Source: Streptomyces paludis (GTDB lineage: Bacteria; Actinomycetota; Actinomycetes; Streptomycetales; Streptomycetaceae). Taken from it: DNA of 64,000 nucleotides. Under the pieces are notes generated by a model, which did no database searches, was not told the origin of the DNA, and saw only the letters and a program-made list of their open reading frames with translations. A program made the position numbers and the translations under genes. Location of the stretch: contig NZ_CP031194.1 in assembly GCF_003344965.1 (NCBI RefSeq), positions 4,092,001-4,156,000 on the forward strand, read 5' to 3'. Within the stretch, counting starts at the first letter, position 1, and each line of letters opens with the position of its first letter. Shown here piece after piece: positions 10,108 through 21,368 of the stretch.

Positions 10108-10200
10108 TTTGCGCAGGCTGTGAGAGTCAGGGTGAGTCCCGGGACGGGATTCCCCGTACGGGAGCGCACCAGGGTTACGCACAGGTGAGGAGAGAGCGCA

Positions 10201-12855
<2,655 letters not shown>

Positions 12856-12903
12856 GATCATCCGCAATTGGCGTAATGGTTCGATAACGGGGAGTACGTA
12901 CCT

Positions 12904-13641
12904 ATGGGCGACGAGCGACGGGTCACTGTTGTCACGGGCGGCAGCCGGGGCATCGGCGCCGCGATCTGCGAGCGGCTCGCGGCGGACGGCCACCACGTCG
13001 CCCTCGGGTACCACTCCGACGAGACGGCGGCGGAGGCCGTCGCCGAGTCGGTACGGAAGGCGGGCGGGCGGTGTGCGGCCGTACGGGTCGACACCGCCGA
13101 CGAGGCGGCCGTCGACCGTCTCTTCGAGACGGCGGCGGCCGAACTCGGCCCGGTCACCGGCCTGGTGAACAACGCCGGGGTCAGCGGCCCCGTCGGCCCG
13201 CTCGCCGACGCGGACGCGGCGGGCATCCGGCGGGCGCTGGACGTCAACGTCGTCGGCTATCTGCTCTGCGCCCGGCGCGCGATCCGCGACATGACCCGTA
13301 CGGGCGGCGGCGCGATCGTCAACATCTCGTCGGCCGCCGCCACGCTCGGCAGCCCCGGCGAGTACGTGCACTACGCGGCGGCCAAGGGCGCCGTCGACAC
13401 GATGACCGTCGGCCTCTCGCAGGAGGTCGCGGCGGCCGGTATCCGCGTCAACGCGGTGGCCCCCGGCGTCATCTGGACCGGGTTCCACGCCGACCCCGAA
13501 CGCCCGCGGAAGCTCGCCCCCGGCATCCCGCTGGGCCGCGCCGGCCGCCCCGACGAGATCGCCGGCGCGGTCTCCTGGCTGCTCTCGGCGGACGCCTCGT
13601 ACACGACGGGCACGATCCTGCGGGTGGCGGGCGGGCGCTGA
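12904..13641 (+). CDS. SDR family oxidoreductase (FabG-like)
   Basis: 245 residues of classical short-chain dehydrogenase. It has the cofactor motif TGGSRGIGAAI near residue 11, NNAGVSGPVG near 87, catalytic Ser in IVNISSAAATLGSP near 142, YAAAKGA (Tyr/Lys, near 155-159), and VNAVAPGVIWTGF after it. It binds NADP(H) and reduces a ketone or oxidises an alcohol. The substrate is unknown. It starts 48 bp after clpB with no clear terminator between, so read-through is possible. Confidence 0.9.
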   Translation: MGDERRVTVVTGGSRGIGAAICERLAADGHHVALGYHSDETAAEAVAESVRKAGGRCAAVRVDTADEAAVDRLFETAAAELGPVTGLVNNAGVSGPVGPLADADAAGIRRALDVNVVGYLLCARRAIRDMTRTGGGAIVNISSAAATLGSPGEYVHYAAAKGAVDTMTVGLSQEVAAAGIRVNAVAPGVIWTGFHADPERPRKLAPGIPLGRAGRPDEIAGAVSWLLSADASYTTGTILRVAGGR

Positions 13642-13651
13642 GCGCGCCGGG

Positions 13652-13699
13652 ATTGCTTGACAGAATGAGTCTATCGAGTAAAGCTCGTATTGCTTGACA
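13652..13699 (+). promoter_or_regulatory. Duplicated ATTGCTTGACA promoter elements
   Basis: The 11-bp sequence ATTGCTTGACA occurs at 13652-13662 and 13689-13699. Each holds a perfect -35 TTGACA. The first could pair with TAAAGC (13679-13684, 16-bp spacer). A CGAG-N5-CTCG repeat lies between them. This is likely the promoter/operator of the SDR-tetR pair downstream. Confidence 0.45.
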
Positions 13700-13768
13700 T
13701 GTTCGGGGGTGGGGATCGGGGGCATCAGCCAGCATCGGCAGCGGAGAACCGCGGAGAAGGAGTCGGCC

Positions 13769-14761
13769 ATGACGCGCTGGACGTTCGACGACATTCCCGA
13801 CCAGACCGGCCGGACGGCCGTTGTCACCGGAGCGAATTCCGGGATCGGCTACGAGACGGCACGGATGCTCGCGCGGAAGGGCGCGCGGGTGGTGCTGGCG
13901 TGCCGGAGCGCGGCCAAGGGGGAGGCGGCGGTGCGCACCCTGCGGTCGGAAGGGGCGGGGGCGCCGGGGCCGGCGGAAGGCAGTGTGTCGGTGCAGGGCG
14001 GTGTGTCGACACAGGGCAGTGTGGAGTTCGCGGCGCTCGATCTGTCGGATCTGGACTCGGTGGCCGCGTTCGCCGAGCGGTTCACGGCGGAGAACGACCG
14101 GCTGGACCTGCTGGTGAACAACGCGGGCGTGATGGTGCCGCCGTTCACCCGTACCGAGCAGGGCTTCGAACTCCAGCTGGGGACCAACCACTTCGGCCAC
14201 TTCGCGCTGACCGGACGGCTGCTGCCGCTGCTGGAGCGCACGGCGGGCTCCCGTATCGTCACGGTCTCCAGCGCGGCCCACAGGATCGGGCGCATCGACT
14301 TCGACGACCTGAACTGGGCGCGCCGTACGTACAAGCCGATGGCGGCGTACGGACAGAGCAAGCTCGCGAACCTGATGTTCACACTGGAGCTGCGGCGCCG
14401 CCTCACGGCAGCCGGTTCCGCGGTACGCGCGACGGCCGCGCACCCCGGCTTCACCACGACGAACCTGGGGCGGACGGCCGGCGCCCCGGTGCACTTCCTT
14501 GAGCGCCTGGTCGGGATGGCATCCCATGACGGCGCCCTGCCGACACTCCTCGCGGCGACCGATCCGGCGGCGGAGAGCGGCAGTTACTGGGGCCCGGCGC
14601 ACCTCTTCGAGTCGCGGGGCGCTCCCGTACGCGCGCGCGTGTCGCGGCGGGCGAGGGACGAGGCGGTCGCGGGGCGGCTCTGGGAGGAGAGCGAGAAGGC
14701 CACCGGTGTTACGTTCGCGTTCACGTCGAACGGCGGCGACAGCGGTGGTACAGGGGTGTGA
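13769..14761 (+). CDS. SDR family oxidoreductase (retinol dehydrogenase-like)
   Basis: 330 residues from the ATG at 13769, which follows GGAGAAGGAG. TGANSGIGYETARMLARKGA is the dinucleotide motif near residue 20. NNAGVMVPP is near 120, the catalytic Ser is in VTVSSAAHRIG, and YGQSKLANLMF provides Tyr and Lys. The family acts on bulky hydrophobic alcohols or aldehydes. Between the second and third strands lies an extra VSVQGGVSTQGSVE-type insert made of near-identical 12-15-nt repeats. Its stop overlaps the GTG start of a TetR gene, so the TetR protein probably controls this SDR. Confidence 0.9.
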   Translation: MTRWTFDDIPDQTGRTAVVTGANSGIGYETARMLARKGARVVLACRSAAKGEAAVRTLRSEGAGAPGPAEGSVSVQGGVSTQGSVEFAALDLSDLDSVAAFAERFTAENDRLDLLVNNAGVMVPPFTRTEQGFELQLGTNHFGHFALTGRLLPLLERTAGSRIVTVSSAAHRIGRIDFDDLNWARRTYKPMAAYGQSKLANLMFTLELRRRLTAAGSAVRATAAHPGFTTTNLGRTAGAPVHFLERLVGMASHDGALPTLLAATDPAAESGSYWGPAHLFESRGAPVRARVSRRARDEAVAGRLWEESEKATGVTFAFTSNGGDSGGTGV

Positions 14762-15441
14762 ACGTGAGCGCGAATCCGGGTGCGGACGCGGGTGCGGGTG
14801 TGAGTGCCGGTGTGAGTGCGGGCGCGAGTGAGCGGGACATGGCGTCGGCGCGGCGCGACGAGATCACCGAGGCCGCGGCGGGAGTGTTCCTGAGGTACGG
14901 CTTCAAGAAGGCGTCGATGGACGACCTCGCGCGAGCGGCACGCATCTCCCGGCAGGGGCTCTACCTGCACTTCCGGACGAAGGACGCGCTCTTCGAGGCG
15001 GTCCTCGTACAGCTCGTGGCCCAGCTGCGGGCGGCGGCGGTCGCCGCGATCGACCGCGACGACCTGGAGCCGGAGGACCGGCTCGTGGGAGCGTTCGAGG
15101 CGTTCTGCGGCTACGCGGTCAGCAGCGTCGCGAGCGAAAGCTTCAACGAGCTTATGGAGACGGCGACTTCGGTGGGCGGCCCGCTCGTACGCGAGGCCGA
15201 GACCGAGTTCGTACGCGGCATCGCCGGCCTCCTGACCCGTACGGGAGTGGCCGAGACCTGGGCACCCGCCGGAATCCCACCGGAGGAACTGGCCAACCAC
15301 CTCTACGCGACCTCATCCGGCCTGAAACACCTGCGCACACCCCCGGAGGAGTACCGAGCCCGCATGCGCACCGCGGTGAGGATCGTACGGGCGGGGGGAC
15401 CGGGGGCGGGGTCCGGGCTGGGGTCTGGATCGGCCGCTTGA
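14758..15441 (+). CDS. TetR family repressor
   Basis: 227 residues if translation starts at the GTG overlapping the SDR stop (GTGA). The first 27 residues are an Ala/Gly/Ser repeat (AGVSAGVSAGAS), so a start at MASARRDEI near 14839 is possible. The HTH is ITEAAAGVFLRYGF...MDDLARAARISRQGLYLHFR. The ligand domain follows and the C-terminus is again Gly/Ser-rich. It is coupled to the SDR and probably represses the promoter near 13652. The 180 bp after it contain direct repeats of GGTGGGGGATCG but no gene. Confidence 0.88.
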   Translation: MNVSANPGADAGAGVSAGVSAGASERDMASARRDEITEAAAGVFLRYGFKKASMDDLARAARISRQGLYLHFRTKDALFEAVLVQLVAQLRAAAVAAIDRDDLEPEDRLVGAFEAFCGYAVSSVASESFNELMETATSVGGPLVREAETEFVRGIAGLLTRTGVAETWAPAGIPPEELANHLYATSSGLKHLRTPPEEYRARMRTAVRIVRAGGPGAGSGLGSGSAA

Positions 15442-15622
15442 GACGGAGGCGGCCTGTGGGCGGACGGGTGGTGGACGGGTGGGTGGAGAAGCGGGTGGGG
15501 GATCGGGTGGGGGATCGGGTGGAGCCGTCGCGGTGAAGACCAACCCGTGCTCCGATCCGCTCGCGGACGTACGCGCGGATCGTGGTGGGTGAGGGGGAAG
15601 CCGCGATCCGAGGAGGAACGTC

Positions 15623-16180
15623 ATGGTGTCCGAACTCACCCAGGCGATGATCGTCAATGGCGCTGTCCTGGCCGCCGTGTTGCACAGCGACCTCGGCCGC
15701 GCCCGCAGGATCGGTCCGATGCGCATCCTGCGCCCGCTCGTCATGGCGGGTGCCATCGTTCCGCTCTTCATCGAGCGGCCGGTCACCCACGGCACGGGAC
15801 TCGCCCTCGAACTCGCCGGCGCCGCCGCGGGCGTCCTGTGCGGCCTCGCGGCCCTCGCCCTGATGCGCGTCCACCGCGCCGGGGACACCGGACAGCCGGT
15901 CAGCGGCGCGGGCGCGCCGTACGCGGCCCTGTGGATCGTGGTCATCGGCGCCCGCGCGGCCTTCTCGTACGGTGCCTCGCACTGGTTCCCGGCGCAGCTG
16001 ACGGCCTGGTGCGTCACCCACCAGGTCCCGGGCGCGGCCCTCACGGACGGTCTGATCCTCATGGCCGTCGCGATGCTGCTGACCCGCACGATCGGCCTCG
16101 CCGTCCGCGCCCACCGGCTCCCGCCGACGACGGGCCGGGGCGCCCGGGCGCGGGGCGGCGCGGTGGCCGTCAGCCGCTGA
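15623..16180 (+). CDS. Small integral membrane protein, unknown function
   Basis: 185 residues from the ATG at 15623, preceded by GAGGAGGAA. Four to five hydrophobic helices are visible (MIVNGAVLAAVLH, LVMAGAIVPLFI, LALELAGAAAGVLCGLAALA, LWIVVIGARAAF, GLILMAVAMLLTRTIGLAVR). The Arg-rich C-terminal tail is cytoplasmic-like. A conserved-looking SHWFPAQLT lies in a loop. It resembles DUF1453-type actinobacterial membrane proteins, but I cannot assign a family with certainty. It stands alone between tetR and the YbjN gene. Confidence 0.75.
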   Translation: MVSELTQAMIVNGAVLAAVLHSDLGRARRIGPMRILRPLVMAGAIVPLFIERPVTHGTGLALELAGAAAGVLCGLAALALMRVHRAGDTGQPVSGAGAPYAALWIVVIGARAAFSYGASHWFPAQLTAWCVTHQVPGAALTDGLILMAVAMLLTRTIGLAVRAHRLPPTTGRGARARGGAVAVSR

Positions 16181-16307
16181 GGGACGGGCTCGCTCGGGCC
16201 GCGGACCGCGGATGACGAATCCGTGACCCGCTGAGATGCCGATGGGGTTGCCACCCGTGGCCCGGGATGGGGGAGGATGGCAGGAACCGTACGAAGGGAA
16301 ATTCACG

Positions 16308-16838
16308 GTGAGCATCGACCCGTCCTCGATTCCGAATTTCGGGGGCAGCCAGCCCCAACCGCAGGGTGCAGGACCGGCGGGCCCCGTCGTCCCTGACCAG
16401 GACCTGGTCAAGCAGCTCCTGGAACAGATGGAGCTGAAGTACGTCGTCGACGACGAGGGTGACCTCGCGGCGCCGTGGGAGGAGTTCCGGACGTACTTCA
16501 TGTTCCGGGGCGAGGACGACCAGCAGGTCTTCTCGGTGCGGACGTTCTACGACCGCCCGCACCCGGTCACGGACAAGTCCAAGATCCTCGACGCGATCGA
16601 CGACTGGAACCGCCGCACCCTGTGGCCCAAGGTCTACACGCACGTGCACGAGGAGGGCGACGGTCCGCCGACCGTGCGGCTCATCGGTGAGGCGCAGATG
16701 CTGATCGGCATGGGCGTCAACCTTGAGCACTTTGTGTCGTCCACGGTCAGCTGGGTGCGTGCATCGATCGAGTTCGACAAGTGGCTCGTCGAGCAGTTCG
16801 GCCTGGAGCCGGGCGACGAGAAGCCCGAGGACGTCTGA
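16308..16838 (+). CDS. YbjN domain-containing protein
   Basis: 176 residues from the GTG at 16308 (VSIDPSSIPNFGG). A longer frame from 16236 has no better ribosome site. The YbjN fold is seen in LVKQLLEQMELKYVVDDEGD, MFRGEDDQQVFSVRTFYDR and LIGEAQMLIGMGVNLEHF. These type III secretion chaperone-like proteins are conserved in actinobacteria with an unproven role. It is followed by one of the few hairpin-plus-U-tract terminators in the window. Confidence 0.88.
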   Translation: MSIDPSSIPNFGGSQPQPQGAGPAGPVVPDQDLVKQLLEQMELKYVVDDEGDLAAPWEEFRTYFMFRGEDDQQVFSVRTFYDRPHPVTDKSKILDAIDDWNRRTLWPKVYTHVHEEGDGPPTVRLIGEAQMLIGMGVNLEHFVSSTVSWVRASIEFDKWLVEQFGLEPGDEKPEDV

Positions 16839-16882
16839 GCCACGTGGGCTGAGCCGTCGGGGCCGGACTACGGTCTGCCTGT

Positions 16883-16932
16883 CCGGCCGGGGGTGCGATC
16901 ACTGGGATCGTGCCCCCGGCCGGTGTTTTTTT
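16883..16932 (+). terminator. Intrinsic terminator with U tract
   Basis: An 18-bp stem (arms 16883-16900 and 16906-16923, with two G-U wobbles) has a 5-nt loop and is followed by TGTTTTTTT. A U tract this long is uncommon in Streptomyces. Confidence 0.92.
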
Positions 16933-16975
16933 ATCCGGTCGCGGTCCGGGGGCGTGCGCTCTAGGGTCGTCCCCC

Positions 16976-17698
16976 GTGACTGAACCCGAGCTCGAAGCTG
17001 AAGCCGAAGCTGGACGCGCGCCGGAGTCGGCGGAGTCGCCGGAGTCTCCGGAGCCGGCGTACTCGGCGTACTCGTCGTATCTCTCCGTGACCATGGATGC
17101 CTACGACGCCATCGCCGTTCTCTACGCAGGTCTCGCCCGCGACGACCTCAACACACTCCCGCTGGACCGCGCGATCCTCGCCGCGTTCGCGGAGCGGGTG
17201 CGGGCCACCGGTGCCGGGCCCGTCGCCGAGCTGGGGTGTGGCCCCGGGCCGGTGACCGCACATCTGCGGGACCTGGGGCTGGATGTCTCCGGTGTGGACC
17301 TGTCTCCGGTGATGATCGGCCTGGCCCGGGAGACATACCCCGACCTACGCTTCGAGACCGGGTCGATGGACGCCTTGGAGATGGCCGACGGCGAGCTGGG
17401 CGGCGTTGTGTCCTGGTACTCGGTCATCCACGCTCCGCCGGGTGAAGTCCCTTCGTACTTGGCCGAGTTCCGCCGCGTCCTGGCCGTGGACGGCACACTC
17501 CTGCTCGGCTTTTTCGAGTCCGAGGGCGGCCCGGTGACATCGTTCGACCACAAGGTGACGACGGCGTACCGCTGGCCGATCGACGACCTCGCCGGGCTGG
17601 CCCGGGAGGCCGGGTTCACCGAGATCGGCCGGATGCTGCGCGAGCCGTGTGAGGGGGAGCGGTTCCGGCGGGGGCATCTGCTGATGCGGGCGCGGTAG
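16976..17698 (+). CDS. SAM-dependent class I methyltransferase
   Basis: 240 residues from the GTG at 16976, or about 201 from the ATG at 17093 (MDAYDAIAVLYAGLARDD), where homologues usually begin. The SAM motif I is VAELGCGPGPVTAHL and motif II is DVSGVDLSPVMI. FETGSMDALEMADGELG and GTLLLGFFESEGG follow. The extra N-terminal stretch is low-complexity Glu/Ala/Ser/Pro (ESAESPESPEPAYSAYSSY), which favours the later start. The substrate is unknown. Confidence 0.85.
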   Translation: MTEPELEAEAEAGRAPESAESPESPEPAYSAYSSYLSVTMDAYDAIAVLYAGLARDDLNTLPLDRAILAAFAERVRATGAGPVAELGCGPGPVTAHLRDLGLDVSGVDLSPVMIGLARETYPDLRFETGSMDALEMADGELGGVVSWYSVIHAPPGEVPSYLAEFRRVLAVDGTLLLGFFESEGGPVTSFDHKVTTAYRWPIDDLAGLAREAGFTEIGRMLREPCEGERFRRGHLLMRAR

Positions 17699-17720
17699 CG
17701 GTAGCAGTAGCGGTGACGGG

Positions 17721-18445
17721 CTACCGGGCGTTGTTACGCAGGGCCAGTTCCTCGGCGATACGGGGCAGGAGGGCGGTCCCTCCGGAGGTGGCGAGCGCCT
17801 GGTTCTGGCGTACGAACTCCCTGATCCGGCCCTCGTACGCGGCGAAGGCGGCCGAGTGGGCAGCCAGGCCGGTGCGGGCGGAGCGGCCGGCGCGCCCGGC
17901 GTGGGAGGGGACGTACGCGCCCACCAGCGCGAGGCTCGAACCCTGCCCCGAGAGGAACGACGGGGCGTGTGCGGCATCCCCGACGAAGGCGACGAGGCCG
18001 GTGGACCAGCGGGGCAGATGTATCGTCCACACCGCCGTCGTGGTCGTGGAGGGGTGGTGATCGAGTCCTCGAAGAGGAACTCGACGTCGTGGCGGACGGT
18101 GTCGTAGAGGGCGTCGGCGAGATCGCCACGGGGCACTTCGATGTCACGGCCCTCGACACTGCCGGTGAGGGTCGCCGGCCGTAGCGTGGCCACTCGGCCG
18201 CCGTTGGCGTCGACGAAAGAGATCTCACGGCTGTCGATGTGCGCCGCCCGGAGCCGCGGGAGGAGGCCCATCCGCGCGACCACCTCCAGCGCGGTGCCGC
18301 GGATGTCGATGGGGTAGCCGCCACCGCGTATGGCGTCGGCCTTCTCCACGACGGTGACGTCGAAGCCGTAACGGTGGAGCCAGTGGGCGAGGGCGGGTCC
18401 GGCGATGCTGGCGCCGGAGATGAGGACGGTCCGGGGATACGTAAT
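17721..18445 (-). pseudogene. Decayed FAD-dependent monooxygenase
   Basis: The N-terminal FAD-binding part reads TVLISGASIAGPALAHWL then VVEKADAIRGGGYPIDIRG. The C-terminal part reads GLVAFVGDAAHAPSFLSGQG then SLALVGAYVP, both classic for tetracycline-hydroxylase/UbiH-type enzymes. They are in different frames and joined near 18040 right after EFLFEDSITT, so about 150-200 central residues are missing. No start codon precedes the first part: where ATG is expected there is ATT (18443-18445) in ATT-ACG-TAT-CCC, just after a stop. It is almost certainly non-functional. The divergent MarR gene was probably its regulator. Confidence 0.85.
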
Positions 18446-18455
18446 TTAGGTACGT
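18439..18455. promoter_or_regulatory. Imperfect palindrome between monooxygenase remnant and MarR gene
   Basis: ACGTAATTTAGGTACGT is an AT-rich island in very GC-rich DNA, with outer ACGTA/TACGT arms, at the divergent start region. It is the typical place for a MarR operator. Confidence 0.5.
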
Positions 18456-18848
18456 TTGTCGAGCGCGCGAGGGACTTCGGGCGTGCGCGCCGACCTCGCC
18501 GTGGAGGCCGCCGCGATCCACGTGGACCGGTCGGCGCTGTCCGTGCTTCTGTCGCTGCACACGGCGGACCGCCCGCTGCGGATCGGCGAGATCGCCGCGC
18601 GGATGCAGGTCGTGGGCCCGCACGTCACCCGCCAGGTGAACGAGTTGGAACGGCGCGGTCTGGTCGTACGCGTCACCGACCCCGACGACCAACGGGCCCG
18701 CCTCATCGAGGCGACCCCCGACAGCGCGAAGGCGACCGAACGCTACATCGGCGCCATCATCGACTGGCTCGCGGACGCCTTGGCCGACGACATCACCACA
18801 CGCCTCACGGCCTTGGACGACGAGCCGCCGACTGCGTCTTCGGGGTGA
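18456..18848 (+). CDS. MarR family regulator, N-terminally shortened
   Basis: 130 residues from TTG at 18456, or 121 from GTG at 18483. The winged helix is clear: RSALSVLLSLHTADRPLRIG, EIAARMQVVGPHVTRQVNEL, ERRGLVVRVTDPDDQRARL. Full MarR proteins have about 20 more N-terminal residues (helix 1), which are absent, and no usable ATG or ribosome site is visible. The 5' end has probably been damaged together with the adjacent monooxygenase. Read as a likely degenerate copy; the DNA-binding part is intact. Confidence 0.65.
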   Translation: MSSARGTSGVRADLAVEAAAIHVDRSALSVLLSLHTADRPLRIGEIAARMQVVGPHVTRQVNELERRGLVVRVTDPDDQRARLIEATPDSAKATERYIGAIIDWLADALADDITTRLTALDDEPPTASSG

Positions 18849-18937
18849 GCGGGGGGCGTTGTGTTGTTGGGTGCGTTGTCGGGTGCGGGTCAATACGGGC
18901 GCCAGGTGTGGTGGGCGCCGGCGAGCGTGGAGTGCGG

Positions 18938-19047
18938 GGCCGCCCCTCCTGCTTTGAGTGTCGCGTCTCCGGTGGAGGTGTAAAGGGCGCTCCTTCGTCG
19001 CGTCGCTGCGCGATGGGCTGCGCCCACCCTTGACACCTCCCCCGGAG
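18938..19047. repeat. Palindromic repeat element, copy A-left
   Basis: About 110 bp that can fold on itself: GGAGGTGTAAAGGG near 18974 pairs with CCCTTGACACCTCC near 19028 with one mismatch. The first 68 bp (18938-19005) reappear inverted at 21369-21437. It is MITE- or REP-like. No gene lies here. Confidence 0.7.
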
Positions 19048-19239
19048 TCGCAAGTGCAGGTGCGGGAGGGGCGGCCGGGGGGAAGGGGGGCCCAGGAGGT
19101 ACGCGGGAGCGCGGGCCGGTTCAGGGTCCGGCGGCCGGTGGGCCCTGCGGGGCGCGCGGCAGAGGAATGGGGCTGCCCGGCTCGTCTCAGCGTCTGACGG
19201 CCGCCCGTTGGCCGGGACACATGCGCCGCTGGTCACCGT
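19033..19239. repeat. Left arm of ~207-bp inverted repeat B
   Basis: This segment is repeated in inverted orientation at 19465-19671. The core 19133-19173 matches the other arm at about 38 of 42 positions. Further matches are ACACCTCCCC at the outer end and CCGCTGGTCACCGT at the inner end. Between the arms (19240-19464) I see no gene. The whole stretch 18849-19790 holds no convincing coding sequence. Confidence 0.75.
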
Positions 19240-19464
19240 GGTGTGGGTTGTGGGGTTACTGGGACGCGGGTGGCGGCAAGTGGGCCCCTGAAGGCCGTCC
19301 ATGCGTCTAGGAGGGCCGCTAACGCACCTGAGGACACATGTGCCGTCCGAGGGAACTCCCAACAGCTCACCAAACCGCCCTATATTGGACAGGCTGGCAA
19401 GGGGGCGGCCCGCAGGCCCGGCCCGGGCCGCAGAACCCGTCCGCCTTCCGGGCGCCACAACGCA

Positions 19465-19671
19465 ACGGTGACCAGCGGGGCTTGAGTCGCAACCAACAGC
19501 GGACGGTCGGCCGCTGAGCCGGTGTGGGGCCGCCCCATTCCTCTGTCGCGTAGCCCCGCAGGGCCCACCGGCCTGCCAGCCCCTGAGCCGAGTGGCAGTA
19601 CGGCGGACCCCTTGGGCCCCCTCCCCCCGGCCGCCCCCCCTCTTCCGTACGCGCGCCGGAAGGGGAGGTGT
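19465..19671. repeat. Right arm of ~207-bp inverted repeat B
   Basis: Inverted partner of 19033-19239 with equal length and co-linear blocks. It ends in GGGGAGGTGT, the complement of the outer end of the left arm. The arms have diverged by point changes and small gaps, so the duplication is not recent. Confidence 0.75.
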
Positions 19672-19790
19672 AAGTAGCTGTTGTCTTTCCGGACATGGTT
19701 GGTGGGTTTTTGCTGGTCGGGCATGGGTTCTGCGGCATTGAGGAAGGGTCGGGCTGTCGTGTTTGCCCGGGGATGGTGCGGAGGTTGTCG

Positions 19791-20285
19791 GTGGTTTCGG
19801 TCATGGGTTTGCTGGAGGCGCGGGAGAGGGCTGCGTTGGTTCGGGTTGAGGAGCTTCGTGGGGAGGTGGAGCGGGTGCTGGCGGGTCTTGCCGAGGCGGA
19901 GGCGGTGTTGGAGCGGCGGGTGATTGCGCGTGTGGAGCTGGCTGAGGCTCTGGCTTCGCCGGGGCCGGGGTTGGAGGCCGACGGGGAGCCGGTTGCGGTG
20001 GCGGTGGTGACCAGGGTTCCGGTGGTGGGGTCGGTGGTGCCGTACTGGCGGGAGGGTTTGTCGGTGGAGGTGCTTGCGCCGGATTATCGGCGGATGGTGG
20101 GTGTGGTGGCGGAGGCGGGTGGGAGTGGGGTGCGGGCGCGGGAGTTGGCGGGGCGGTTGGGTTTGGAGGTGGTGCCGTTGAGGATCGAGGGGTTGCGGAG
20201 GAAGGTGAAGCGGTTGGTGGAGCGGGGCTGGGTGGCTGAGGCGCGTCCCGGGGTGTTCACGCCGCGGCGGGCGACGGCAGGGTGA
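19791..20285 (+). CDS. Orphan protein with C-terminal winged-helix-like region, IS-associated
   Basis: 164 residues from a GTG at 19791 with GGAGG six bases before it. Residues 1-50 form a coiled coil (LLEARERAALVRVEELRGEV, RVLAGLAEAEAVLERR). The C-terminal 70 residues look like a DNA-binding winged helix (VRARELAGRLGLEVV, LRIEGLRRKVKRLVERGWV). I recall similar proteins scattered beside insertion sequences in Streptomyces, but with no known function. Codon use is less G/C-biased at third positions than its neighbours (many TTG and GTG codons). Its last 29 bp overlap the 3' end of the opposing transposase, so the insertion probably hit this gene's end. Confidence 0.65.
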   Translation: MVSVMGLLEARERAALVRVEELRGEVERVLAGLAEAEAVLERRVIARVELAEALASPGPGLEADGEPVAVAVVTRVPVVGSVVPYWREGLSVEVLAPDYRRMVGVVAEAGGSGVRARELAGRLGLEVVPLRIEGLRRKVKRLVERGWVAEARPGVFTPRRATAG

Positions 20286-21087
20286 CATTGCGGGTGCGGG
20301 TGAGTCTGCGGCCGAGGGGCATGGTCATTGACCACAGGACGGCGGCTTCGCTGCTGTCTGGCCGCCTCTCGTAGTCCCGGGCCAGACGTCGTGAGCGCAT
20401 CAGCCAGCCCAGCGTTCTTTCCACCACCCATCTGCGCGGCAGGACCGTGAACCCGCGTGTACTGTCGCTGCGTTTCACGATTTTGAGGGTGAGCTGGAGT
20501 GTTTCGGCCGTCCAGTCGACCAGGCGGCCGGAGTAGCCGCCGTCGGCCCAGACCAGGCGGATCTTCCGGTGCCGGGCACGGAGCTGTTCCAGGAGATCGC
20601 AGGCGGCCTCGCGGTCGGTCACATCAGCCGCTGTGACCTGCACTGTGAGCAGCAGGCCGAGGCAGTCCACGATGATGTGGCGTTTGCGTCCGTTGATCTT
20701 TTTGGCGCCGTCGTAGCCGCGTGAGGCGGCGGGCACCGATGCGGCTGCTTTGACCGACTGGGAGTCGATGACTGCGGCTGTGGGCTCCGGGCCGCGGCCC
20801 TCGTTCTCGCGGATTTTCCCGCGCAGCCGGTCGTGGAACTCGGCGGTCAGCCCTGTGTCGCGCCAGCGCCGCCAGAAGGCGTAGACCCGGTCCCAGACGG
20901 GGAAATCGGCGGGCATCGACCGCCACTTGATGCCGTTGTCGACCAGGTAGCGGACCGCGTCGATCATCTGCCGGTGGCAGTAGCCCTCCGGCCGGCCACC
21001 CCGCCCGTTCATCCACGCTGGCACCGGCAGCAGTCCCCGCACCGCCGCCCACTCCTCATCCGTCATGTCCGACGGATACCGCCGCAC
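20257..21087 (-). mobile_element. IS5-family DDE transposase
   Basis: 276 residues from a GTG at 21087 (RRYPSDMTDEEWAAVRGLLP), or ATG at 21066. The DDE triad is intact: Asp in AVIDSQSVKAA, Asp in VWADGGYSGRL, Glu in RWVVERTLGWL. It has the DUF4096-type N-terminus with MIDAVRYLVDNGIKWRSMP. No frameshift is seen, so it may be active. The C-terminal tail NVTLPSPAAA reads into flanking DNA shared with the opposing ORF. The insertion-sequence ends could not be fixed by eye: no clean terminal inverted repeat pair was found. Confidence 0.88.
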
Positions 21088-21192
21088 ACGATCACCATGA
21101 TCAGCGGCATTCCCGTACAGGTGCGCGAGACAATCACACGACCGGGCAACCGAGCTGGACTCACGCCACGCGAACACGCAAGACTGCAACAA

Positions 21193-21251
21193 GCAGGGCC
21201 TCCTGTTGCTCGAAGGACTTCAACACCCACGAGCTGCACAGGAGGCCCTGC
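21193..21251. repeat. Perfect 14-bp inverted repeat beside the transposase
   Basis: GCAGGGCCTCCTGT (21193-21206) and its complement (21238-21251) are separated by 31 bp. It lies upstream of the transposase start and may be an end or a remnant of a second element. It is not the matching terminus of the IS5-type gene. Confidence 0.6.
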
Positions 21252-21368
21252 CTTCATGCACCCACCACCCCACGACCACCCCACCGGGAACCCCCGTTCG
21301 ATCGCCAAGCGAACCTTCCGGTAGAACAACGGCTTCTCAAGGGCGGAGCGCAGCGGAGTCGGCGTAGC

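Noticed and set aside
18225..19220. 331-codon minus-strand ORF covering the MarR gene and repeat region
   Set aside because: Arg/Pro/His-rich translation, antisense to the MarR gene; only its last part coincides with the monooxygenase remnant in a wrong frame.
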